Below are positions 7,694 to 14,820 of a DNA stretch of 38,047 bases, piece by piece. Numbering within the stretch: position 1 is the stretch's first letter; the number at the start of each line of letters is the position of its first letter. The translations under genes and the position numbers were made by a program. Source of the stretch: an uncultured Lachnospiraceae bacterium (GTDB lineage Bacteria; Bacillota; Clostridia; Lachnospirales; Lachnospiraceae); NCBI GenBank assembly GCA_947623805.1, contig CANQHZ010000033.1, positions 1-38,047 of the forward strand, written 5' to 3'. The notes beneath the pieces are model-generated. The model saw only the letters and a list, made by a program, of their open reading frames with translations. It was not told where the DNA came from and did not search any database.

Positions 7694-7921
7694 ATGAAAA
7701 ACTATCAATGTAAGAAATGTGGAACATTAATCAGCAATGAATCAGTACCAAGCGGAACTGGTTGCCCAGGCGGTGGCAGTCATCAGTGGAATAATTTAGG
7801 AGAGAGCGGGGACATTCGATATCAATGTCAGAAATGCGGAACATTGGTTTACAATAAATCAATACCAAGTTCACTTGGTTGTCCGAGTGGCGGTAGTCAT
7901 CATTGGAATAAACTTCGCTAA
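7694..7921 (+). CDS. Small protein of two tandem zinc-ribbon-like repeats
   Basis: 75 aa built from one motif used twice: YQCKKCGTLISNESVPSGTG-C..GGSHQWNN (about residues 4-34) and YQCQKCGTLVYNKSIPSSLG-C..GGSHHWNK (about 43-73). Each has CxxCG, a third Cys and a conserved GGSHxWN histidine, which suggests a C3H zinc site per repeat. GGAG lies before the ATG. The function is unknown. The strong, apparently repressible promoter implies it can be made in large amounts. It could bind nucleic acid or protein. Confidence 0.82.
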   Translation: MKNYQCKKCGTLISNESVPSGTGCPGGGSHQWNNLGESGDIRYQCQKCGTLVYNKSIPSSLGCPSGGSHHWNKLR

Positions 7922-8090
7922 AAGATAAATGAAATTGTACTACACTTTTTGTATTGTATAAATTGAAAAATTGTATTTTATGTCTTTGAATATAATAAGG
8001 AAAAATTTTTCAAAGACTATAGCGCGAGAAACTGTAAATACGGTGTCAAGCATAAGAACGAGGTATGTTTGCCGGGTATAGATTAGAATC

Positions 8091-8179
8091 TGCCATAAGG
8101 AAATTGTTTATGTAGGATAAAGAAACCAAATGAACCGCTAATCATTGATTTTGAGTATCCTAGAGGGTACAAGGGATAA
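8091..8179 (+). pseudogene. C-terminal relic of the 112-aa family (see 8801-9139)
   Basis: In shifting frames this stretch reads CHKEIVYVG, then RNQMN, then EPLIIDFEYPRGYKG followed by a stop at 8177-8179. The intact gene at 8801 ends ECHKQIMSVKIKNQNDHPLMDIKYPKGYEG. The match in order and spacing shows a decayed paralogue interrupted by a frameshift and a stop. The rest of 7922-8090 is AT-rich with no gene seen. Confidence 0.6.
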
Positions 8180-8196
8180 ATTGAGGAAATGAAACA

Positions 8197-8463
8197 ATGC
8201 ATTTGAAAATTATTGGATTAATTAGTGGCATGTTTATGTTACCGCTCGGGTTTGGCATATTGCTGCTTCTTATGTTTATAGCATATGTGATATTTTTTGC
8301 CTGGTTAGAGATTGTACCTATTTTCAAGGGACACTTTAAAATTATGAGTGAACTGTGGCTTTTAGGTTTAAGGATAGTTTTTAGCTCAATTACATGGAAA
8401 CTGGCAGGGATAGGTATTTTGATTCTTGGCGTTTCACCAGTAGTTATAGCAATGTTCTTATAA
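8197..8463 (+). CDS. Small two-to-three-helix membrane protein
   Basis: 88 aa, strongly hydrophobic. Residues 4-37 (LISGMFMLPLGFGILLLLMF and on) can form one long or two short membrane segments, and residues 60-87 (SSITWKLAGIGILILGVSPV and on) form another. A short charged loop (IFKGHFKIMSEL) lies between. GAGGAA lies before the ATG, and a terminator follows at 8471. No family recognised. Confidence 0.6.
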   Translation: MHLKIIGLISGMFMLPLGFGILLLLMFIAYVIFFAWLEIVPIFKGHFKIMSELWLLGLRIVFSSITWKLAGIGILILGVSPVVIAMFL

Positions 8464-8470
8464 AAAATAT

Positions 8471-8521
8471 AGAAGATGACCTGTCAGTTTTGTAAGCAGA
8501 ATTGAAGTCATCTTCTTTTTT
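8471..8521 (+). terminator. Terminator after the small membrane protein
   Basis: A 10-bp stem (8471-8480 with 8507-8516), 26-nt loop, followed by a T run. It begins 8 nt after the stop codon of the gene at 8197. Confidence 0.75.
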
Positions 8522-8530
8522 ACAATATAA

Positions 8531-8615
8531 TGAAACAGAAGCAATAAAAGACTCAAACGGCAAAATGATGATTTCATAATATTCCCAATCAGCTAATGGG
8601 ATGCAACAAGATATA
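8531..8615 (+). pseudogene. Internally deleted relic of the 112-aa family
   Basis: Bases 8532-8580 read ETEAIKDSNGKMMIS and then a stop, against ETEAIKNSNDKMMIS in the intact gene at 8801. The next bases jump to a sequence matching the intact gene's RDQLMECHK segment in another frame, so about 40 codons have been deleted between. From 8616 to 8780 nothing is recognisable. Confidence 0.7.
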
Positions 8616-8800
8616 TTTAATAAAGAAAACAAAATTAATAAAAATTTTGTGAAATATGCCCAAAAGTCTGCTGGAAGCATACCACAAATCAATAAAATTA
8701 ATGTAAAATAGATTAAAAAGATTTACTGAATGTTCTGCTTTAAAAGCAATAAAGAATAAGATGCATTTTTAAGTCAATTTAGAATAGGAGGCGTTTATTT

Positions 8801-9139
8801 ATGAGCTTATTCGGACTCGGAAAATCACCAAAGAAACTAAAAAAAATACCGTCAGACTTGGTGCCATATATTCAGATTGAAACGGAGGCAATCAAGAATT
8901 CAAATGACAAAATGATGATTTCATCATATTGTATAAGCAAGCTTGATATTGTGAACTGGTATATTGAGCTGTTGGAGAACGGCTCGGATAAGTATATTGT
9001 CCCGCACAGTAAGGCGCAGCTCGAGACGATTCGCGATCAGCTAATGGAGTGCCACAAGCAGATTATGAGCGTTAAAATCAAAAATCAAAATGACCACCCG
9101 CTAATGGATATTAAATATCCTAAAGGATATGAAGGGTAG
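8801..9139 (+). CDS. Hypothetical 112-aa protein, intact member of a local family
   Basis: Starts at ATG 8801 after AGGAGG. It begins MSLFGLGKSPKKLKK, a basic N-terminus, then a largely helical body with the segment KLDIVNWYIELLENGSDKYIVPHSKAQLETIRDQL and ends DIKYPKGYEG. No signal peptide or membrane segment. Two decayed copies lie just upstream (8091-8179, 8531-8615), so the gene has been tandemly duplicated and lost. It leads a run of three small genes that all have strong ribosome binding sites. Function unknown. Confidence 0.8.
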   Translation: MSLFGLGKSPKKLKKIPSDLVPYIQIETEAIKNSNDKMMISSYCISKLDIVNWYIELLENGSDKYIVPHSKAQLETIRDQLMECHKQIMSVKIKNQNDHPLMDIKYPKGYEG

Positions 9140-9161
9140 ACGCATCTCAGGAGGCAGCCAT

Positions 9162-9323
9162 ATGAATAATACAAATCTACTAAAAAAACTCAAACCGCCC
9201 TGCTCCCAATGCCCCTACAAGCTTGGGCAGGTACAGACAGTCGTAAACCCATGTCCTCAGTGTCGGCTCAACAATTACGCGGCTTACGAGCGTTTTCAGC
9301 AGATGATGGGAAAGAAAGCTTAG
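9162..9323 (+). CDS. Small CxxC zinc-binding-type protein
   Basis: 53 aa. ATG 9162 is chosen because AGGAGG at 9149-9154 precedes it; an in-frame ATG at 9129 lacks such a site. The core CSQCPYKLGQVQTVVNPCPQC holds two CxxC pairs 15 residues apart, which looks like a four-cysteine zinc knuckle. The remainder (RLNNYAAYERFQQMM) is helical. It lies 22 bp after the preceding gene, probably in one operon. Function unknown. Confidence 0.72.
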   Translation: MNNTNLLKKLKPPCSQCPYKLGQVQTVVNPCPQCRLNNYAAYERFQQMMGKKA

Positions 9324-9358
9324 AAATATTAGTCGGAGTAATAAGGAGGCAAATTACT

Positions 9359-9559
9359 ATGATAGAAAAGATTAATGAATATCGTAAGATGACAAATGAG
9401 GAGCTTGATGCTGAGCTCAAAAAAGGTCTGAAAGAAGTTGCAGATCTTCTTGATGAGGCATATAAGCATGACCCTGGATGTCAGGGAATTGAGATGTCAG
9501 CTCAGTCAAGAAACGAAGACGAACTTCTCCGTCTTGCTAAAGAGGAAGGATTATTATGA
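9359..9559 (+). CDS. Small helical hypothetical protein
   Basis: 66 aa. ATG 9359 follows AAGGAGG (9343-9349) at 9-nt spacing. Sequence MIEKINEYRKMTNEELDAELKKGLKEVADLLDEAYKH.. is acidic and predicted to be mostly helical. Third gene of the short operon beginning at 8801. After its stop the same frame stays open (ITLNAVDIDDITTGQEV..), so a longer ancestral protein or a downstream partial gene is possible. Confidence 0.7.
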   Translation: MIEKINEYRKMTNEELDAELKKGLKEVADLLDEAYKHDPGCQGIEMSAQSRNEDELLRLAKEEGLL

Positions 9560-9739
9560 ATAACGCTTAATGCTGTTGACATTGATGATATTACGACAGG
9601 TCAAGAAGTATATCAGCTTCTAATGGAAGCAGAAGTTGAAGATATTGGATATCAAGCAGTAAAGAGAATGGCTGACAAAAGTTCAAATGATAAACATTAT
9701 CAGGCAATTAAGGAAAGCAGTCACTTTTGGCTGGAGCGG
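9560..9739 (+). pseudogene. Possible remnant of a downstream gene
   Basis: The frame after the stop at 9559 encodes VDIDDITTGQEVYQLLMEAEVEDIGYQAVKRMADKSSND and on, which looks like real protein. It has no start with a ribosome binding site and runs straight into the hairpin at 9740. It may be the 5'- and 3'-truncated remains of a gene. Confidence 0.35.
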
Positions 9740-9779
9740 GAAACAGGACAAGGCATTACAGCCCAGTCCTGTTTCTTGA
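9740..9779. terminator. Hairpin terminator between convergent genes
   Basis: A perfect 10-bp stem GAAACAGGAC/GTCCTGTTTC (9740-9749, 9766-9775) with a 16-nt loop and a short T-rich tail. The stem sequence resembles that of the fba terminator at 1144. Confidence 0.6.
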
Positions 9780-9806
9780 TTCTTAGCAGGAATATTCAAA
9801 GATTTT

Positions 9807-11744
9807 TCACAGCGCAAATACCAGCTTCGCAATCACCGCCGCGACAGCTATTCCCGCGGGAATGGCAAGCTTTTTAATTGCTCTGATGATTTTTTTATTC
9901 ACTAATTTTCTGCGTCTGCTCTTTTTGCCTGTGCTTTTATTTGCGGCATTGCCCGCGCCTGTTTTTCTGCTCCTGCTGTTTTCAGGCGTGCCTATCTTGG
10001 GCGCTGAGCCTTGCCTGCGCTGCGGCTCGTCTTCCTCTGTCTTTAACTGCGGCTTTTTATATATTGCAAGCGCACTCTGCCACCGATTCCGAAGTTCATC
10101 ACGCTGTTCGGAGAGGGCAAGCGACTTTTCATTTATTTCTGCGACTGTTTCCTCGGTGTATTTACCGCTTAAAACAGGCGCGATGATGTCAAGCCGCTCT
10201 ATGCCGCTTTCAATTGTGTTTTTGCTGTAGTGCAGACCTTGAAAATGCTCCATTCTGCGCTTTAACAGCGTGAGATCCTCGCTTATCTCGTCAGTGTCGC
10301 CTGTGCCGACTGCGCTCTTGATGCCTTTGCGCGGGTTGAGGCAGACGAGGTGCCAGATGTTGCTTGTCTTGTCTGGATTATCCCTGAATATGCGGATGGC
10401 GCGTCCGCGCATCTGGTTGCTTAGCATAAATGAGCCAACAAAGCTTGCCAGTATCAGCGAATTAACGCATGGAGCGTCCCACCCCTCGCCAAGCAGCGAT
10501 TTAGTTCCGATAAGCGCCTGCATATATCCCGCCGTGAAAATGTCCGTGACCGCTCCTGTCAGAAAGTGAGCATTACCGACAGCCTTGACGCTCAGATACT
10601 CAGTCTCTGGAAGTGATCCTATGGCGGAAAAAGTGACCTTGCCCTCACTGCCTACAGCATTCAAAAGCGCTTCCTTTGCGGCGGCGGGAATGATGACAAG
10701 CGTACCGCACAGCACGCCGAGCTTTAGCCCGTCTGTGCCAAAGGCGCGGCGCAGCTGCTCAAAAAACGGCAGCACGCCGAGCGCGTTTACGTCCTGTGTT
10801 TCGTCGCCGACTGCGCGCTCATAATCCCTTTTGATGTAGTCCGTGAGTATCAGCAGGCGGAGGTCTTTGCCCATTGCGGAGTATTCGTGCGCTACAATGC
10901 TGCGTATGCTGTTTGCCTTGCCGATTGAGTTCGCGAGAAGCTTTTTGGACTGCTCTGTATTGCTTTTTTTAAGCAGACGTTCTACTTCTGATTCTTCCTC
11001 GGCGGTAGGGTAGTTAAAATATATATAGTCCTGATGCGGGCAAAGGCTGCCTTCCTTTACAAGTTCAGGGACAGTGATTTCTACATCGATTTCGCCGCAC
11101 ATATTTGTGTAGCGTTTCCAGAGTGACGGCGTGGAGTCATAAGGCGGCGTGGCGGTAAGCGCGATAACCTTTAAGTTGCTGACAGCGCCCTTTACTTCCT
11201 CGAGCGCTTTCCACCATTCCGTGCGCAGGTGGTGACATTCGTCGAGACATAATACGCCGACAGCGTTGTCTTTGAGCATGGAAAAAATGTCAAAGTCGGA
11301 ATAATCTTCGCCATTGTCAGAAGATGCGGCGTTGATCGTGTCGTCATCGTCCGTGTCGGTATCGTCATTGGCAATATCTGCATTTTTTAAACGTTTGACA
11401 GCGCTATGAAGCGATTGGTATGTAACAATGGTAATAACGCGAGGTTCTTTTAAGTCCTGTGACAGGTAATCCTGTGGTTTCAAATCGTTGGCAAGAAAAG
11501 CCTCTGCGATGCGGTCAATCCATTGCTCGCGTATGGTGATTGACGGTGTAAGTACAAGAGCAGGTTTGCCTAGGCGTTTTATCAGCTCGATTCCGAGCGT
11601 GGTTTTCCCAGAACCAGGAGCCGCCACGATATGCACGCGTCCGTCGTCAAGGTATTTCATTGAATTTTCAAGCACCCGCGCCTGATAATCACGCCAGGTG
11701 CCTTTGAATTTTAATATTCTGTCGTAGTTCATTTTTCCTCTCAT
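9807..11744 (-). CDS. SF2 DEAD/DEAH-type helicase with C-terminal hydrophobic anchor
   Basis: 645 aa. Residues 15-60 hold a Q-like region and Walker A (AAPGSGKTTLGIEL). Motif II is DECHH, and motif III is ALTATPP. The RecA-2 half has GTKSLLGEGWDAP and the arginine-finger motif QMRGRAIR. An acidic insert (DDTDTDDDDTINAA) lies before motif II. After about residue 570 comes a basic, low-complexity linker (RRQGSAPKIGTPENSRSRK..), then IPAGIAVAAVIAKLVFAL at the very end, long enough for one membrane segment. Members of this helicase type vary in length and this C-terminus may be shortened. GAGG lies 7 nt before the ATG. The promoter region is shared with the Rpn genes. Confidence 0.9.
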   Translation of the reverse strand: MRGKMNYDRILKFKGTWRDYQARVLENSMKYLDDGRVHIVAAPGSGKTTLGIELIKRLGKPALVLTPSITIREQWIDRIAEAFLANDLKPQDYLSQDLKEPRVITIVTYQSLHSAVKRLKNADIANDDTDTDDDDTINAASSDNGEDYSDFDIFSMLKDNAVGVLCLDECHHLRTEWWKALEEVKGAVSNLKVIALTATPPYDSTPSLWKRYTNMCGEIDVEITVPELVKEGSLCPHQDYIYFNYPTAEEESEVERLLKKSNTEQSKKLLANSIGKANSIRSIVAHEYSAMGKDLRLLILTDYIKRDYERAVGDETQDVNALGVLPFFEQLRRAFGTDGLKLGVLCGTLVIIPAAAKEALLNAVGSEGKVTFSAIGSLPETEYLSVKAVGNAHFLTGAVTDIFTAGYMQALIGTKSLLGEGWDAPCVNSLILASFVGSFMLSNQMRGRAIRIFRDNPDKTSNIWHLVCLNPRKGIKSAVGTGDTDEISEDLTLLKRRMEHFQGLHYSKNTIESGIERLDIIAPVLSGKYTEETVAEINEKSLALSEQRDELRNRWQSALAIYKKPQLKTEEDEPQRRQGSAPKIGTPENSRSRKTGAGNAANKSTGKKSRRRKLVNKKIIRAIKKLAIPAGIAVAAVIAKLVFAL

Positions 11745-11863
11745 TCTGTCGCCTCAGCGGCTTTGTTATTTTCATCGTCCTCTTTTATTTTATCATTCCC
11801 AGCCAATGGTATCAAAAGGCATTAATGGAAATAAGCCAAAAATAAAAAAAGCGTTTGCTATGC

Positions 11864-11932
11864 ACTATATCATTAGATAAGGCAGATGGCAAGCGTTTTG
11901 GAGAAAATATATGCTGAAATGTAAAAATCAAT
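11864..11932 (-). promoter_or_regulatory. Promoter module of the SF2 helicase, shared with Rpn genes
   Basis: Minus strand: TTGCCA (11892-11887), 17-bp spacer, TATAGT (11869-11864), about 120 bp before the start codon. The 46 bp ending at the -35 align without gaps to the same block before Rpn copy 2, with about 38 identical positions. The conserved parts include TTTTTACATTTCA, TATTTTC and AAACGCTTGCCA. Confidence 0.75.
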
Positions 11933-11954
11933 ATATTGAGCCGTGAATAAAAAG

Positions 11955-11983
11955 TTGTCGAATAATAACTGATATGATAATAT
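11955..11983 (+). promoter_or_regulatory. Candidate promoter for the AIM24-family gene
   Basis: TTGTCG (11955-11960), a 17-bp spacer and TAATAT (11978-11983), 54 bp before the ATG. Each box matches consensus at about four of six positions. Confidence 0.4.
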
Positions 11984-12037
11984 ATTCAGGTAAACAATAA
12001 TTTGTATGTATTTTTTATTAAAGAAAGAGGGGGAAAT

Positions 12038-12793
12038 ATGTTTCAGCTTAACAATTTTTTGAACAATCAAAATATGAAGGTAATTGCTCAGAAAGGTCCG
12101 TTTCGTGTATTTGAACATGAAAAAGATTTGAGCGTAACGCCGTCAAATGCTATGGCAGCTTACTATGCGTCACAGATGAATGTCAGGAAACGCCAGTTGT
12201 TTGCGGAGCTTGGCGGCAGCGGCTGTATTACGCAGGCGGGCGCTATGCAGTGGATGCTTGGCAATGTCACAATGGACACAGGCATAAAGGGCGTAGGCAA
12301 TTTCCTGGGTAAGATGGCGAGCGCGGCAGTGACAAAGGAATCCGTAGCAAAGCCTATATACCGCGGCGGTGGAGTGCTTATGCTTGAGCCTACATTTAAG
12401 CATATTCTTCTGATAGACGTATCAGAGTGGGGAACAATTGTGCTTGACGATGGTCTTTTCCTTGCCTGCCAGGATACGCTCACGCAGAAGACGATAGCGC
12501 GCAGCAATCTGTCTTCCGCAGTGCTTGGTAAAGAAGGGCTTTTTAATCTTTCGCTTTCGGGAAAAGGAATAGCAGCGTTGGAGAGTCCCGTGCCTATGGA
12601 AGAACTTATAGAGTTCAACATTGAGAATGATGTCGTAAAGATTGATGGAAATATGGCTATTGCATGGTCAGGCTCTCTTGACTTTACAGTGGAAAAATCA
12701 GGCAAGAGCCTGTTGGGTTCCGCGGTATCGGGTGAAGGTTTTGTAAACGTATACCGCGGCACGGGCAAAATTCTGATGGCACCCACTCTATAA
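12038..12793 (+). CDS. AIM24-family protein
   Basis: 251 aa. The start ATG 12038 follows GAGGGGG; an upstream in-frame ATG at 12002 has no such site. The protein is beta-rich with repeated short glycine-containing strands typical of the AIM24/TIGR00266 fold (GGVLMLEPTFKHILLIDVSEWGTIVLDDGLFLAC, GLFNLSLSGKGIAALESPVP, FVNVYRGTGKILMAP). The related yeast protein is mitochondrial; bacterial members have no settled role. The HEAT-like gene follows about 100 bp later, with the ftsH relic between. Confidence 0.82.
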   Translation: MFQLNNFLNNQNMKVIAQKGPFRVFEHEKDLSVTPSNAMAAYYASQMNVRKRQLFAELGGSGCITQAGAMQWMLGNVTMDTGIKGVGNFLGKMASAAVTKESVAKPIYRGGGVLMLEPTFKHILLIDVSEWGTIVLDDGLFLACQDTLTQKTIARSNLSSAVLGKEGLFNLSLSGKGIAALESPVPMEELIEFNIENDVVKIDGNMAIAWSGSLDFTVEKSGKSLLGSAVSGEGFVNVYRGTGKILMAPTL

Positions 12794-12812
12794 TAACATA
12801 CGTTATCCATAT

Positions 12813-12883
12813 CAATGGCGGCAACGGCTAGAACAATGGCAATGACAGGCGGCGGGACGTTCGGCATGGGCAAAAGTACGGCT
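12813..12883 (+). pseudogene. Tiny ftsH-derived relic with internal deletion
   Basis: Bases 12813-12843 match 16801-16831 (the Asn/Gly-rich N-terminus of ftsH) almost base for base. Bases 12844-12883 match 17281-17323 (encoding TGGGGAFGMGKSTA), so about 450 bp of ftsH have been removed between the two parts. An in-frame TAG interrupts the first part. The RBS of the next gene (GGGAGG at 12888-12893) lies directly after it. Confidence 0.75.
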
Positions 12884-12900
12884 GATAGGGAGGCAGGTAA

Positions 12901-14559
12901 ATGCTCAAAATATTCAACAATATGCAGCGCTTTAAAAGCATAAACAAAGTGGCAGATATAACGCTTAAAACATTTGACAATAAATCCCGACAAAGCTCTG
13001 ATCTGCTCGATTTTATATCAAATACCGCCCTGCCTTTATTTAAAGAGGGAAAAATAGAGGCGGTCTGCGCACTTCAAGAGGCGTTTGCGTTTGAAGACGA
13101 AAAGCAACTCCATATTGAGATTGCAGATGCTTATGTGCATCTGTTGGCTGAGAACACAGTAAAGGGCTTGATTTACATTTCTGAAAACTGCCGCAATTCT
13201 ATGTACGGCTATTTTGATTTTAAGGGAAATGACTGGAAAAATACAGATATGTCAAGAAAGCACTTTGAGCATCTAAGCTGTGAACAGTATATTGCTGTGC
13301 TGAAGCTTGGCACATTTCATTCAGACGGCTACTGCCGCCAAAGGTGTATGGAGGAGCTTGCGGCGTATTCGGGGGCGCTGCCGTTTTTTATATTGAGAAT
13401 GAATGACTGGGTGAAGAAGATAAGGGACAGGGCGTATGTCCTTGCGCTTGGACAGCTTGAACGCTGTGGCATATATGAGCTTTTATATTCTATTCCTATG
13501 CTCGATAAGCTGAGAGGCTCAGGAAGGCGTGACAGGGAATGTTTGCAGAAGTTTGAAGAACTTTTTGCGCAAAGCATTATCAAAAAAATGCCAGAGATAG
13601 AGCTTTGCGAAGTGCATACATATGAGGCTGCGATAAAAAATGCTGTTTACCGTTTTATAAATAAAAACCAACTGTTATCTAATGGGGCAATGGATACGCT
13701 TTTGGACTGTGAGAAGGAAAGCTATGGAAAACGTTTGATAACGCTTGGTATTTTTAAACATTACGACTGCAGCTTTGCCCAGATACAAAAATATCTTGAA
13801 AATAAAAGCGCTGTGGTGCGCTACGAGTCGCTTGTATATTGGTATTATACAAGGGCAAAAGAGCCTTGGGAGGGCTTGGAGCGGCTCTTGATGGATAAGA
13901 CGAAAAGGATAAGGCTTGAAACAGCATATATTCTCAAAAAACATGATGTGCTTGAGCCGATAGAATATTACAGGGGGAAACTTAAAGAGAACGTTACCGC
14001 GGCTGCTTTGTATGGCATAGGAGAACAGGGAAAGCAGGAGGATATAAGCCTGTTGGAGCCGTATCTTGAATGCAGCGATGAGCGTTTGGCAAAGGCTGCG
14101 CTGTCGTCGTATTTAAGCCTTGCGGGCGAGGAGGGAGCGGATATCTGCTGGAAATATCTGACTGGTGACCGCGCTGTCTTCAGGAAAACAGCATATCTTG
14201 CAGCCAAACGACATGATATTCATTACGGCTCTAAGCGCTTATATGATGAGATTTTGAAAAGTAAAGATGAGATGGCAAAGAATTATCTTATAAAGCTTAT
14301 ATGCATAGAGCCATCAACCTGGGAACGCCTGCCGTATCTGTTAAGGCTGTGGGGCAGCAGCAGTCAGGAGGAAGAACAGAATATGCAAGCCGTTTATGCT
14401 GCGATAGGCAAAAGAAGTATGTGGGCAAAGGTAACGCGTGAAAATGCAGAGGAAATAAAACAGGCATTGGCAGATATAGAATATTCTGTAAAATATAAGG
14501 AGGGGTACAATCAGATAAAAAAACAGATATTATTTGAATTGAAGCATGTGACGGTTTAG
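12901..14559 (+). CDS. HEAT-repeat-like protein
   Basis: 552 aa, almost entirely helical. Paired helices of about 30-40 residues recur, for example YLENKSAVVRYESLVYWYY, LLMDKTKRIRLETAYILKKHDVLEP, LEPYLECSDERLAKAALSSYLSLA and YLTGDRAVFRKTAYLAAKRHDIH, which is the pattern of HEAT/Armadillo scaffolds. No catalytic motif, signal peptide or membrane segment. GGGAGG lies 7 nt before the ATG. It ends in a terminator shared with pyrG. HEAT proteins usually act as binding surfaces; the partner is not evident, although its upstream neighbour is the AIM24 protein. Confidence 0.72.
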   Translation: MLKIFNNMQRFKSINKVADITLKTFDNKSRQSSDLLDFISNTALPLFKEGKIEAVCALQEAFAFEDEKQLHIEIADAYVHLLAENTVKGLIYISENCRNSMYGYFDFKGNDWKNTDMSRKHFEHLSCEQYIAVLKLGTFHSDGYCRQRCMEELAAYSGALPFFILRMNDWVKKIRDRAYVLALGQLERCGIYELLYSIPMLDKLRGSGRRDRECLQKFEELFAQSIIKKMPEIELCEVHTYEAAIKNAVYRFINKNQLLSNGAMDTLLDCEKESYGKRLITLGIFKHYDCSFAQIQKYLENKSAVVRYESLVYWYYTRAKEPWEGLERLLMDKTKRIRLETAYILKKHDVLEPIEYYRGKLKENVTAAALYGIGEQGKQEDISLLEPYLECSDERLAKAALSSYLSLAGEEGADICWKYLTGDRAVFRKTAYLAAKRHDIHYGSKRLYDEILKSKDEMAKNYLIKLICIEPSTWERLPYLLRLWGSSSQEEEQNMQAVYAAIGKRSMWAKVTRENAEEIKQALADIEYSVKYKEGYNQIKKQILFELKHVTV

Positions 14560-14730
14560 AATTTATCGCCATGCTGCAGGCTGTCATGCTGTGCTGTGCA
14601 GAACATTTATCATTTATCTTTTAGTGAAGATTTGGCAATGGATTAAGGGCATAAAGCAATTAAAATGAGAAGTATTTAGGAGAAATTAAAAGAAATAAGA
14701 AAAAATAAGAAAAATTCCCCAATCAAGCAA

Positions 14731-14772
14731 AAAAACAGCCGTTATTTTGAATGAATAATAACGGCTGTTTTT
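14731..14772. terminator. Bidirectional terminator between the HEAT-like gene and pyrG
   Basis: A perfect 16-bp stem (14731-14746 with 14757-14772) and 10-nt loop, with A-run on one side and T-run on the other, placed between two convergent genes. The rest of 14560-14820 holds no gene. Confidence 0.93.
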
Positions 14773-14820
14773 GACATCGAAAAAATTTTTATGCTTTCCA
14801 GACAAAATCCTACTAAACAA

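Noticed and set aside
12163-12993. 276-codon minus-strand frame over the AIM24 gene
   Set aside because: Serine/proline-rich shadow composition, no start signal, and it overlaps a gene with clear family features.
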